Assembly (NCBI GenBank): GCA_963848825.1
Contig: CAWKFA010000016.1
Span: 310,001 to 374,000, forward strand
DNA length: 64,000 nucleotides
Reading direction: 5' to 3'
Source of the DNA: CAVVSQ01 sp963848825
Lineage (GTDB): Bacteria > Planctomycetota > Planctomycetia > Gemmatales > Gemmataceae
The notes beneath the pieces were generated by a model. It did no database searches. It was not told the DNA's origin and saw only the letters and a list, made by a program, of their open reading frames with translations. A program made the translations under genes and the position numbers. Below are positions 38,762-47,781 of the stretch, piece after piece; position 1 is the first letter of the stretch; each line of letters opens with the position of its first letter.

Positions 38762-40006
38762 CTAGGACCGGGGCAGCGAAGGGGGCACTGTCGAACTGGC
38801 CTTGTCATTCGCTTGGATTTCCTTGTGCTCGTCGCTGACAATGATCCGGGGTGTTACCAGCAGGATGGTGGTACACGCTTCCCGACTGTAGCTGACGGCG
38901 TTGAGAATTCCAGCCCACGCAAGGACTTGTGCCGCTATGCCTGGGTCTGCGTCTATCCGGGTCTGGCGTTGCTCCTTGCCGGCCACGATAAGCGCGGTTT
39001 TGCCGGCAGGTATGCCGAATTTCTGATCGACAATCTGGGTGGCGATTTGCGGTTGTTGCACAAACATCTGATAAACGGTGTTTTTTCCTTTTTCCGTTTG
39101 CTCGGGAACTGGGATTTGCAAGGGGATTAGCGGCACCGGCTCCGTTACAGTTGTCCGCTTAACGTGCAGGTCGACAAGCACAGTTTGGCGATCGGCGGAC
39201 ACCGTCGGGCATACGGTAGATCTGAAGCCAATCGGCATGGGCACATTGTTGGGCGTGAGGAAGGTCTGGCCGTTGGCCGAGTTAAGATTAAAGCCCGTGA
39301 TAAAAAACTGATAATCAACTACTGAGATCGAACCTCGTTGACCGTTATACACGGTTAATTTGGTGCTTGCCAAACTTGGGTGCCATTGTCATTCTTCAAG
39401 GCTTCCAGCAATTCGCGAGTCTGGGAGTCCTCCAAGTAAGTGATTTTGTCGTTGGCATTTGCGTTCATGGCGCCAAGAAATCTATCTCCGTCGGCCTCGG
39501 GAACGGAAACCATGCGGAGTTCCATTGAAACCTCAACCTCCTGGAGCCGACGCAGGCTGGCCAGCAAGGCAGCAATTTCCTGTTGCGCCTCCTTGGTTTG
39601 GCGGACCACCAGTCCCATGCCAAGCGGGAAAAACTCGATGGAGGCTCGGTTGTCGTTCTTTCGCCAAGACTCCGGAGAGACGACGGAGCAAATGAGCCGT
39701 ATGAGAGCGTTTTCCATCGTTACATAGGGTGTCTTCTCTTCCGTAATTCTGGCGGCGCTCCGCCCCGTTGGGGTCATTCACTGCCCTACCGCGGCCGTCA
39801 TCTTGGGGTTTGGGAGCGTCGAGGTTGTAGGCAATCGGCACGATCAGGTCGGCGACGGAATAAGTGACTGTGACCAGCTTGAGCTCAGCTTGGTTCTGGG
39901 CCGTCTGCGTTTGCGGTGCATTCTTTTTTCCCTGTTCTGCCTGCGAATAGAGGCACAAGAAAAGCGCAGCACTTACCAACCCGGAAAGCAAGAAAACGCG
40001 GCGCAT
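38762..40006 (-). CDS. Secretin-like (type II/III secretion GspD-related) exported protein, frameshifted
   Basis: Start at ATG 40006 (MRRVFLLSGLVSAALFLCLY, signal peptide). Early sequence ELKLVTVTYSVADLIVPIAY is typical of planctomycete secretin-like proteins; next an N-domain-like region (LGMGLVVRQTKEAQQEIAAL) then LLASLRRLQEVEVSMELRMV, the conserved segment before a secretin core; then a beta-rich C-terminus ending ILLVTPRIIVSDEHKE, the secretin end motif. Frames change near 39775 and 39365. Joined length of about 415 residues is short for a secretin, and no pilus or T2SS gene is nearby, so an outer-membrane ring is unproven. Confidence 0.68.
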
Positions 40007-40388
40007 GGGAGGTCCCTCCATGGAAAAAGAACACGCTGTGTGCAGCGCAGGGATTGTAAACAGGAGAGGACAAAAAAAGATAGCTGAAAGCTGGCCAGAT
40101 CGAGATCAATACTGATCTGCGTTTGTTGGGATTCACTTTCACTTCCTCGGGGTCCAAAGGTACGCACGAAACCCGCCGAAGGTCGGTTTCTCTGGACGCA
40201 ACCGTGCCCTTGTCACCACCTCCCTCAAAAAACAAGCCAAACTCCGAAAGCGAGGCACCTCGAACATACGCCTGCCTGGGCCCCGATTCCGCGCGATGAT
40301 TTTCTTTTTCGCTTTTTTTCATTTTTTTGCGCCGAACATGCCCTGAGCCTGCTTTATAAGGTAAAAGAGGTGGCGGAGGCGCGGGCAC
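40007..40388. other. 382-bp divergent intergenic region with a repeat fragment
   Basis: Lies between the secretin-like gene and the second ECF gene. 40158-40208 resembles 33918-33968 (shared GGACGCAACCGTGCCC versus GGACGTAACCGTGCCC), i.e. the sequence between the upstream element and direct repeat B. The final 100 bp before 40389 are T/A-rich in part (CTTTTTTTCATTTTTTTGCG). No promoter could be assigned with confidence. Confidence 0.45.
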
Positions 40389-42494
40389 ATGGTTAAAGCG
40401 GGCGTCGGCGATATTCTTCGATTTCTCTTTCGGAAGCAACTGGCTCAGGAGGCCGGCGACCGGACCGACGGCGATCTGCTCAAGCAGTTCGCCGCCACCC
40501 GCGAGGATAGGCCGTTTACTGTCCTTTTCGAACGCCACGCTCCCATGGTCATGGGCGTCTGCAAACGCATTCTCGGCGATTTCCATCAGGCGGAGGATTC
40601 GCTGCAAGCGACCTTTCACATTCTCGCGCCGGGCCGGCACCGTCCGTTGGCGTGAATGCCTCGGACCCTGGCTTTACGCGTTAGCGCGACGCGTGGCCCT
40701 GCGCCCGGGCCAAACGCTTGGCTCAAGAGCACCTCGAAAGGCGGTTAGCGAACATGCCCCCAAGCGCAACCATCGACGACGCCGCCTGGAATGAACTGTC
40801 GTCCGTTCTCGACGAGGAAATCGGCCGCCTCCCCCAAAAATACAGCGCCCCCTTGATCCTTAGCTACCTGGAAAGCAAGAGCCGAAGCCGGGTCTCCAAG
40901 GAACTCGGCTGGCCCGAAGGCACGGTCGCCCGCCGCCTGGAGCGTGGCCGCCAACTGCTCCGCGCCCGGCTAGTCCAGCGCGGCATCACGCTGTCGGTAG
41001 CCGCCCTCGCCGCGACCTTGCCGGAAAAACTGGCCGCTGCCCCCGTGTCGGCGACGTTGGCTATCAACACCATCAAGGCGGCTACGGTTGTCGCCGCTGG
41101 GCAAACGTCGGCGGGCGGATTTATCTCAGCAACGGCTCTAACACTTGCGGAAGATACGATGCGCGCAATGCTTTTCGTCAAAGCGAAATTGGCCGTGGTT
41201 GTGGTCGCCGTCAGCGTTGCATTGGGCGGCGCGGGGTGGGCGGGATATAAGTCATATTTTGAACCCTGCGCAAATAGTACCGAGTTTGCAGGGGCAAGTC
41301 AGGGATAAGGCCATCCCGGCTACGGATGTATTGGCTGGCTATCAATCGAACGCGAGTAAATTTGAAACGCTACGAGTCGTGTGGAAATACGCCGAACAGA
41401 AAAAAGAAAGATGGTTTCAGCTTCAGCAATGGACCACGGACAGAAACCTCAGAGTATTGGCCGAGCTCAACGACAAGAAAATCAAGGAAACCGAGGAAAC
41501 CGAGGACATTATAGAGCTCAAAGAAGCACTCCGGAATGAAGTCGAGCGCATTAAACTCGAAATGAATGATCCACTCGCACGTAAGAAACAGATCTTCGAA
41601 ACAGACTTTTGGACCGATCGGCAAAGTTTTCAAATTCGCCAAAAGATTCGGAGGGCGGTTGGCGAAGGCCAAGAGCAAGTTTTCCCCGACGTGCCGCTGG
41701 ACGAAAAGTCCCTAACCAAGGAATACAAAAACATCTCCATTGTCTCCTTCAACGGAAAGCCCGAAGATGGCGTCCGCGTGTGGGGCGGCATGGAGGACGG
41801 CTTCTTTGTAGGAGGGATGTTTCCAAACATATCCGGCCATTACGAAGGTAAGCCGTTTCCGCCCATACAATTGGAAGCGGACAAATGGGCAAGCATGGCC
41901 GGACGCGATTTCTATCATCCCTTGGATACCTTCTTTGGCTTCCCGGCAACAGAGATGATTGTTGAAGAATCGCAAGTCGTTAACGGTCGCAAGCTGGTGG
42001 TTTTGTCTCGCACCAAAACGTCGGATAATGCGGAGGAGTTTCTGCATCAGTTTGCGGCCGGGTATCAAGGTCGAGTGCAGCTAATAAGAAAGCACATCGC
42101 ATGGCTCGACCCTTCGCAGGGCTTTTTACCGTTAAGAATCGAGTTCCATGATTTCGTTTTGTTCAAAGACGGCGACAAAAGCTATAAATCGGTTGCCGGT
42201 CCAGTGGAGGTCATTGAGGTAACAAAAGTCGCCAAGATCCCCGGCGGCGGTTTCTACCCCATGAAAGGAACGGTCAGCCGCTTCGATTACCTGACAAAAG
42301 AGTATCACGACGATAAAGACGTTGTGACCGAGGATTTTTTGCGTGGCAGGTACAGTCTCGCCAAGGGAGAGGTGGTAGAGGAGTTCGAGTGGGAGGTCAA
42401 CAAAATTGAAGCTGGTTGGAAGGTCCCGGAAACGATGTTTGATCTTCCCTTCCCTGAAGGCACAAAGATCTTTGATCGACGCAAGGAGAATTAA
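40389..42494 (+). CDS. ECF sigma factor with membrane anchor and large C-terminal domain, frameshifted
   Basis: Start at ATG 40389. Sigma region 2: LLKQFAATREDRPFTVLFER and GDFHQAEDSLQATFHILA. The frame changes near 40640 and 40700. Region 4: LPQKYSAPLILSYLESKSRS and RVSKELGWPEGTVARRLERG. The alanine-rich linker (KLAAAPVSATLAINTIKAAT) and one membrane helix (LAVVVVAVSVALGGAGWAGY) follow, then after a shift near 41250 an intact 400-residue domain (from IVPSLQGQVRDKAIPATDVL to FPEGTKIFDRRKEN) of mixed alpha/beta type, probably periplasmic. The C-terminal domain was not recognised; beta-hairpin-rich repeats recall lipoprotein-carrier folds, tentatively. It should transmit an envelope signal to the tethered sigma domain. 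Confidence 0.75.
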
Positions 42495-42500
42495 GACGCT

Positions 42501-42785
42501 ATGAATTTAGGAGCTGTTGCGGGCCAATTCATTCTGTTTATCTTCTTGGGAGTCTTCGTCCTTGCCTTGTTTGCTGTTCCCTTGGTTTATCTTTTACGCG
42601 CCAGATTCGCGAGAGTGCGCCGCGTCTCGCATTCGCCCGACGAAAAAACCCGCACGATCCGGGCGGCCACCGTGCTCGAAAGGATTGGCAGGTTCGAAGT
42701 CCGCACCGTGTTGGAAGAATTTGGCTCGCCGTGCGATGAGAACTGCGCGAGACCGAGGAAGCCAGGGCATCGCTGGAACTACTGA
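42501..42785 (+). CDS. Small membrane protein with a WD40-type C-terminal tail
   Basis: Starts 7 bp after the ECF fusion stop, with AAGGAG upstream. A single membrane helix (AVAGQFILFIFLGVFVLALF) is followed by TRTIRAATVLERIGRFEVRT and VLEEF, matching the tail of the WD40 protein at 30230 (IRAIMALERIGSPEAQAVLE). After a one-base shift near 42730 the frame would read RETEEARASLELL, the rest of that tail. So it looks like a helix joined to a displaced tail domain. Alternatively it is a real small partner of the ECF protein. It is 14 bp from the next gene. Confidence 0.6.
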   Translation: MNLGAVAGQFILFIFLGVFVLALFAVPLVYLLRARFARVRRVSHSPDEKTRTIRAATVLERIGRFEVRTVLEEFGSPCDENCARPRKPGHRWNY

Positions 42786-42799
42786 CTCAGGAGGTCACC

Positions 42800-44323
42800 A
42801 TGCTTCGTAGCCTTAGCGCAATTGCGTTTTTGCTGGTCTTAGTCCAATCCGTATTCGCCCAGGAACGGGATGCGGCGACGCAAGCCAAAATCATAGCGCC
42901 GTATATCAACGACACCACACAAATCGTCGCCCATGTGAGCGTCGACAAATTAAACTTCAAGAAGTATTTCGATTTAGCCCACTCGCTGGCGGCGCTAATG
43001 GCCTCGCCGACGGAAATCACCGATCTTGACGAAGCGCGGAAGACGGCGACGGCGCACCAGGCCAAGCTCCTCAAAGCCGGCATCCGCGATATTTATGCCG
43101 TGGTCAACTTCGGGGATGTCGCAAATCCGAAGCCGCCGACCATCTTCGTGATCGCGCCGTTCAGTCCCGGCGCCGATTTAAATGAGTATGTCCAAATGCT
43201 GGCTCAAGCCCCTGGCGTTATGACGAAGCTGGAAAACAATCTCTTCGTGGCTCAAAACGGCGCCAATGCGGCCACCCCTTCGAGTAAGCGGCCCGAATTC
43301 GCGGAGGCCCTGCAAGCGTTCAAAAGCATGGACATGAAAATAATCGTTGCCCCGTCTGTTGAACTGCGGAAGTATGCTGAAGAACATTTGGCCGGCTTTG
43401 CGCAAACGGTCGGCCTGCGCGACATTAACACCCTGACGAAGGGGTTGCGCTGGTTGGGCGTTGGCTATGATACATCGGCTTCGGCACAGCAAATCATTGT
43501 TCAAGGCAAGGAGGCAGAGACGGCAAAAAAACTGACGCCACTGATGGACAAAGGCGTGAGTTTTGTCGGCAAAATGATGCTGCAAGACGCCGTTTCTGAA
43601 CAACAATTGCGCAAAGTATTCGCCTTCAAACAAGAGGGCAATCGCGCGATCTCGCGGATCGATGAAAAGGACATAACCACACTGCTACAGCTGGCCGGCC
43701 CCAAGCTCCGCCAGGCTTCGCATCTCACGATAGCCATGAATAACCTGAAACAGATCACTTTGGCGTTGCACGCTCACGAAGATGCGCATGGAAGATTTCC
43801 GGCGCAAGCGAATGTGAATAAGGACGGCAAGCCGCTTTTGAGTTGGCGCGTGCATATTCTTCCCTTCATCGAACAAGACAATCTGTACAAGCAATTCAAG
43901 CTCGACGAGCCGTGGGACAGCCCCAACAACAAAAAGCTGATCGAGAAAATTCCTGCAGTTTATGTGTCGCCTTACAACAGATTCGGCAAAGACGGTAAGA
44001 CGACGTACCTCGGCATCACGGGCAAAGGGGCTGTGTTTGACGGCACCCCAGGGACGCGCATGGTAGACATCGCGGACAACACCATATTCGTGGTTGAAGC
44101 AACCGACAAGAAAGCGGTTTTCTGGACTCAACCGGAAGATTTTCCTATCGACACCAAGGAACCGCTCGCCGCTCTGGTGAACGGGCAGCTCAAGGGATTC
44201 CCGGCAACTTGCGTGGGCGCTCAGGTTGTCTTAATTGACGCGATGATCCCACCTGCCAGCTTACGATCGCTTTTTATGCGCAACAGCGGCGGGAAAGTGA
44301 ATATCGATGACTTCACCCGATAA
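42800..44323 (+). CDS. DUF1559 domain protein, exported
   Basis: 507 residues, intact, with a strong ribosome-binding site CAGGAGGTCACC-ATG. Signal peptide MLRSLSAIAFLLVLVQSVFA. The DUF1559 part begins at about residue 313 (MNNLKQITLALHAHEDAHGR) and includes LLSWRVHILPFIEQDNLYKQ and TYLGITGKGAVFDG. DUF1559 is a planctomycete-specific pilin-like family, usually starting with a type IV pilin-type N-terminal helix; here the domain is instead C-terminal to a 300-residue beta/alpha region and preceded by a signal peptide. Function unknown; extracytoplasmic. Confidence 0.92.
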   Translation: MLRSLSAIAFLLVLVQSVFAQERDAATQAKIIAPYINDTTQIVAHVSVDKLNFKKYFDLAHSLAALMASPTEITDLDEARKTATAHQAKLLKAGIRDIYAVVNFGDVANPKPPTIFVIAPFSPGADLNEYVQMLAQAPGVMTKLENNLFVAQNGANAATPSSKRPEFAEALQAFKSMDMKIIVAPSVELRKYAEEHLAGFAQTVGLRDINTLTKGLRWLGVGYDTSASAQQIIVQGKEAETAKKLTPLMDKGVSFVGKMMLQDAVSEQQLRKVFAFKQEGNRAISRIDEKDITTLLQLAGPKLRQASHLTIAMNNLKQITLALHAHEDAHGRFPAQANVNKDGKPLLSWRVHILPFIEQDNLYKQFKLDEPWDSPNNKKLIEKIPAVYVSPYNRFGKDGKTTYLGITGKGAVFDGTPGTRMVDIADNTIFVVEATDKKAVFWTQPEDFPIDTKEPLAALVNGQLKGFPATCVGAQVVLIDAMIPPASLRSLFMRNSGGKVNIDDFTR

Positions 44324-44441
44324 CGTAAGTCCCGGCGCCATTCACGGTGTCTTTCCGACCAACGCCGGGTGCGCGGCTCAGCCGTATTCCAAACAGTGTG
44401 CCTGTGAGCAATACGAGGATGATGAGCAACGTCAGTAGCAT
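44313..44441 (-). CDS. Possible 42-residue single-helix membrane protein
   Basis: ATG at 44441 followed by LLTLLIILVLLTGTLFG, then a charged tail. It fits the opposite strand of the 281-bp gap between 44323 and 44605 with an 11-nt overlap of the upstream gene's end. The only support is hydrophobic pattern; no strong ribosome-binding site. Confidence 0.25.
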   Translation of the reverse strand: MLLTLLIILVLLTGTLFGIRLSRAPGVGRKDTVNGAGTYVIG

Positions 44442-44604
44442 TTTCCAAACGCATGCAAGGAAGTGGGGGAAACATGGCCAAATCGTCGTAAATCGGCACT
44501 TTTGCTGGCCGCAAGCGCCCCCTTGGCACGACTTCGGGCCGAATAAAAACCCTGAATCGGATCTCTGGCACCGGGTCGCGAATTGGCCAAACCACCCGCC
44601 TGGC

Positions 44605-46132
44605 TCACTTTTTCTGCGCCAGCTGCATTCTGATGGCCGCAATTTGCCGGTCCAGGTCAGCATGCTCCCCGGCCCTGATAAACTTTAGCTCTGGGTAGTT
44701 GTAGCTCAACGTGACCGCCGCCTCGTCACACACCCGGATCGGCCGCCGCGGCTCGTCCTTGCCCGGTTCCACCGCATAGGTCCACCCCCATGTCCTTGTG
44801 TCGGCCAACAAGGGGCCCAGTTGCTCGAAGTCCCAGCTTTGCTTTACCTCCCGCAGGACCAGGCATACGGTATGGCACCGCTGGGCGCGTAGCATCCCGA
44901 AGGTAGCGCTCGAACACCGCTCTGGCCGTTTTGGGCGTCCGTTGGGTCAGGGCGACAAGGAGGTGATACCCTTGACCGTAAGGCCCCCCTTCATCGGCAG
45001 GCAGTGCGGCGACGAACCGCTCCAAACGGCTGCGGATCACCTCGTTGTCCTCCACGGCGGGCAGCGCGGCCAGCAGTGAATTCACGTCGTTGGCTCGCTT
45101 GAATAGCCCGGCCAGCGCGGATCGCACGGACGTGGCTTTGGACCAAGCCACAGCCTTCACAAACTCGTCAGCCCGCACTCCATTGGCCACGCAGCGACGC
45201 ATGTAGCTGTCCAATTCGCTGTCCTTGCCAACGTCCAATTTGTCCAGTCGGCTTGCAATGAGTGGAGAGGCTTCCTTCTCAAAATAATAAAGGAGTCTCA
45301 GGGCCGCTCCACATTGGAGGTCGCTCCCGACAGACCATCCGTCCAGCGACTTGCCGTTGAACACCCCTTCGGTGGCGTAATCGGCCAGCAACGAATTGAG
45401 CAGCCCGCCGCGTGGGTCCTTGGTTTTCCAGATTGCCCGCACCTCCGCGCACAGGTTCGCGTCATGCGTGGGGCTGTTCACGACGATGATCGCCGTCGGT
45501 TGGTAGCGAACAGCCTGATACTTGCGGCCAACAATTTGGCCGACCGCCACGAAACACACGTCGCCGACCTTGACCGTATAGGAGTTGATCAGCTGACGCT
45601 GGGGGGCCGCTGTGGGCTTTTTCGTGCGAGCCTTGTATCTCGCGTCCTCGCCAGGGTTGACGGCGTTGAGGGGTAACTCCGCCGCATACCACATGCCTCC
45701 GAACACCTTGCCATGCTTGACGATGATCTTGGTCGGTGTTTGGTCGTCGAGCGCGTCCAAAAGGAAAGGAAGAGCGTCTGGGCCGAGGGCCACCAGTTTC
45801 TTCAAGCCTTCGGACGGCCGAAGCCGATGGTCGGTAAGAAGAAACGCGCCCGCGTGGTCTTGGCCAGGGACGGGAGCGAAGGTGCTGCCGCTGAGCGTGG
45901 CCGACAGCCCAAAGTCGGGACTGTCCAAGTCGGCCAAACCTGCGATCAGATCCTTAATCTGCTTCACTTGGGCATCAGCAAGGGGTTGGCGAGGGGCGAG
46001 TTGCAGGTCGGGGATCTTTCCCAACTTCACTGGAAGGTCGGACGCCTTCTGTATTGGGTCACCCGCTTGAAGGAGAGCGCCGGCAAACCCAAGGCCGAGA
46101 AATAGGGCTGTTCGCCAGATGAACATTTTCAT
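44605..46132 (-). CDS. Exported protein of unknown function, paralogue of 46323-47171, one frameshift
   Basis: Start at 46132 (MKMFIWRTALFLGLGFAGAL, signal peptide). It shares with the next gene upstream the segments KIIVKHGKVFGGMWYAAELP, YTVKVGDVCFVAVGQIVGRK and AVRYQPTAIIVVNSPT. The C-terminal part has HEAT-like helical repeats (SALAGLFKRANDVNSLLAAL; RSRLERFVAALPADEG). The frame changes near 44893 and finishes in another frame (ELKFIRAGEHADLDRQIAAI, stop 44605). About 508 residues. Family not recognised; the central region (GDVCFVAVGQIV) is the conserved core. Confidence 0.75.
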
Positions 46133-46322
46133 GTTGATTTATCCGAAGAAGAAAACGCCGCGAACCGTATATACGCAGCATGGGCGAACGTACGCGCCCG
46201 CAGCGGCAAAGCTCACCTATCGGGACGCTGCATGAGTTTGAGGTCGAGCGAAACCATTAATGCGGCCCCCGGCCAAGTACAGGACCTGGCTCGGCCGGAA
46301 TCCCAGTTAATGCAGTGGGGAA

Positions 46323-47171
46323 CTATGGCAATTCTTTCATTTCATCCTTTGGAACCATTCGGGCTGCGGCCTTTGGGTAATAAAATCGCAACCGCACCAG
46401 CGCCGGCGCGGTCACGTACTCCGATGAATCCTTTGAATCCTCGATCAACGACTCCTCGTGATGCTCGGCTGTTAGTCCACCCCAGTCCTTTCTTACGGCT
46501 TCTGCCAGTGACGGCGTTTCCACGGGTGAGTTTAAAACGATGCAGGCTGACGGCTGATAACGGACCAGATGCATTCGCCTATTAACAATCTGCCCAATTG
46601 CTACGAAACAGAGATCGCCAACACGGACGCGGTATCCTCCAACAGACGTGAGATCATCCTCACGGCGAGTATTTACTCCAGGCGGCTGTTTATCTTGATC
46701 GGCATAGCGACAATCATATTCATCACTATGCCACATACCACCGAAACCGCCGCCAAAGTGCTTGATGACAAGACAAGTCGGGCGGCGATCCTCTAGGTGG
46801 TCCAACAAGCCCGGAAGGCCCGATACGCCTCGCCGAACCAATTCACGCATCATAGGTGAAACTGCAGGCTTAGCCGAGCCAAGAACACCGCCACGGAACC
46901 GGGGCTCTTCGTCGGTTGCAAGAAAACCTTCCGCCCACGCGGTTGAGTGTGTGCCCAGACCTTGCACTGCCACATCCTGTAGTCTATCAATCAACTCTTC
47001 GACGCTGTAATTGGCGACCTTTTCCAAATCGAGTGGCTTTCCCGAGCCGAAATTTTCCACCTCGGCCAGGTTTCGAGGGCCGAGGAAATGAAAGGCTGTC
47101 CATATAAGGAGTGCGCAAACCAAGCCGGCGAGAAGTAAGAAGACGGGCTTGAGTCGGGCGAGTTTGGGCAT
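46323..47171 (-). CDS. Membrane-anchored paralogue of the preceding protein, shorter
   Basis: Start chosen at ATG 47171 (MPKLARLKPVFLLLAGLVCA), spaced 9 bases from AAAGGATG; ATG 47180 also works. One N-terminal helix, then the conserved core shared with 44605-46132: VIKHFGGGFGGMWHSDEYDC, YRVRVGDLCFVAIGQIVNRR and LVRYQPSACIVLNSPVET. It ends about 200 residues earlier than its paralogue, just after LRFYYPKAAARM, so the HEAT-like tail is missing, by truncation or as an original difference. Confidence 0.8.
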   Translation of the reverse strand: MPKLARLKPVFLLLAGLVCALLIWTAFHFLGPRNLAEVENFGSGKPLDLEKVANYSVEELIDRLQDVAVQGLGTHSTAWAEGFLATDEEPRFRGGVLGSAKPAVSPMMRELVRRGVSGLPGLLDHLEDRRPTCLVIKHFGGGFGGMWHSDEYDCRYADQDKQPPGVNTRREDDLTSVGGYRVRVGDLCFVAIGQIVNRRMHLVRYQPSACIVLNSPVETPSLAEAVRKDWGGLTAEHHEESLIEDSKDSSEYVTAPALVRLRFYYPKAAARMVPKDEMKELP

Positions 47172-47180
47172 CGCGATCAT

Positions 47181-47781
47181 CCTTTGTTAACCGATTCGAT
47201 AACCAATTATCCCTTGCAATCGCTCGACGGCGTTTGGATGCACTTTCCCCGTACTTTCGTTAGACGAGGGGAAGACAGAAAAATCGGCGAGCTTATCTGC
47301 CCCGTCTTTTCAAGACTACTATGTCGAATTACCGGAACGGAGCCACTGGCATAACATTACCAAAGATAAGGACATCCCGATTAAGGAGAAATGAGCATTC
47401 TTGCCAGCCGCGCAACTTCTTTAGCTTCGGCGAACATCGGACGCAACCCGCCCCTTGCGTCCACTCGCCCTCGTTAGGCACAGCTAACCGCACGAAAAGG
47501 TGCCGCTATTCGCGACCCAGGGGGTGTGCTGCAATGAAATGACATGAAGTTGCCTGATTCCGGACCTGACGCCGTTTGTCGACCGTATCGGCACGCTGGA
47601 TTTGTCCCTAGCTCGTCGCGGCTTACCGCAACCCCAGCCACCGACCCGTTTTTATTCAGCGGAGACGAAAAGTTATTGGCATAAGTCTTCACCTGCCTTT
47701 ATAATCGGTCTGATAATCAAATGGCCCTGCTGGACGCCAGGCTTGCTCAGGGTCCCATGCGTCCGTCCGGAGTTGGCGTTG
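47181..47781. other. 601-bp intergenic region upstream of the kinase gene
   Basis: No convincing gene: the plus-strand frame reaching back to 47602 gives low-complexity residues before the proper kinase start. The first part (47180-47420) is AT-richer than its neighbours. It should contain promoters of the divergent 46323-47171 gene and the kinase gene. No clear elements seen. Confidence 0.4.
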
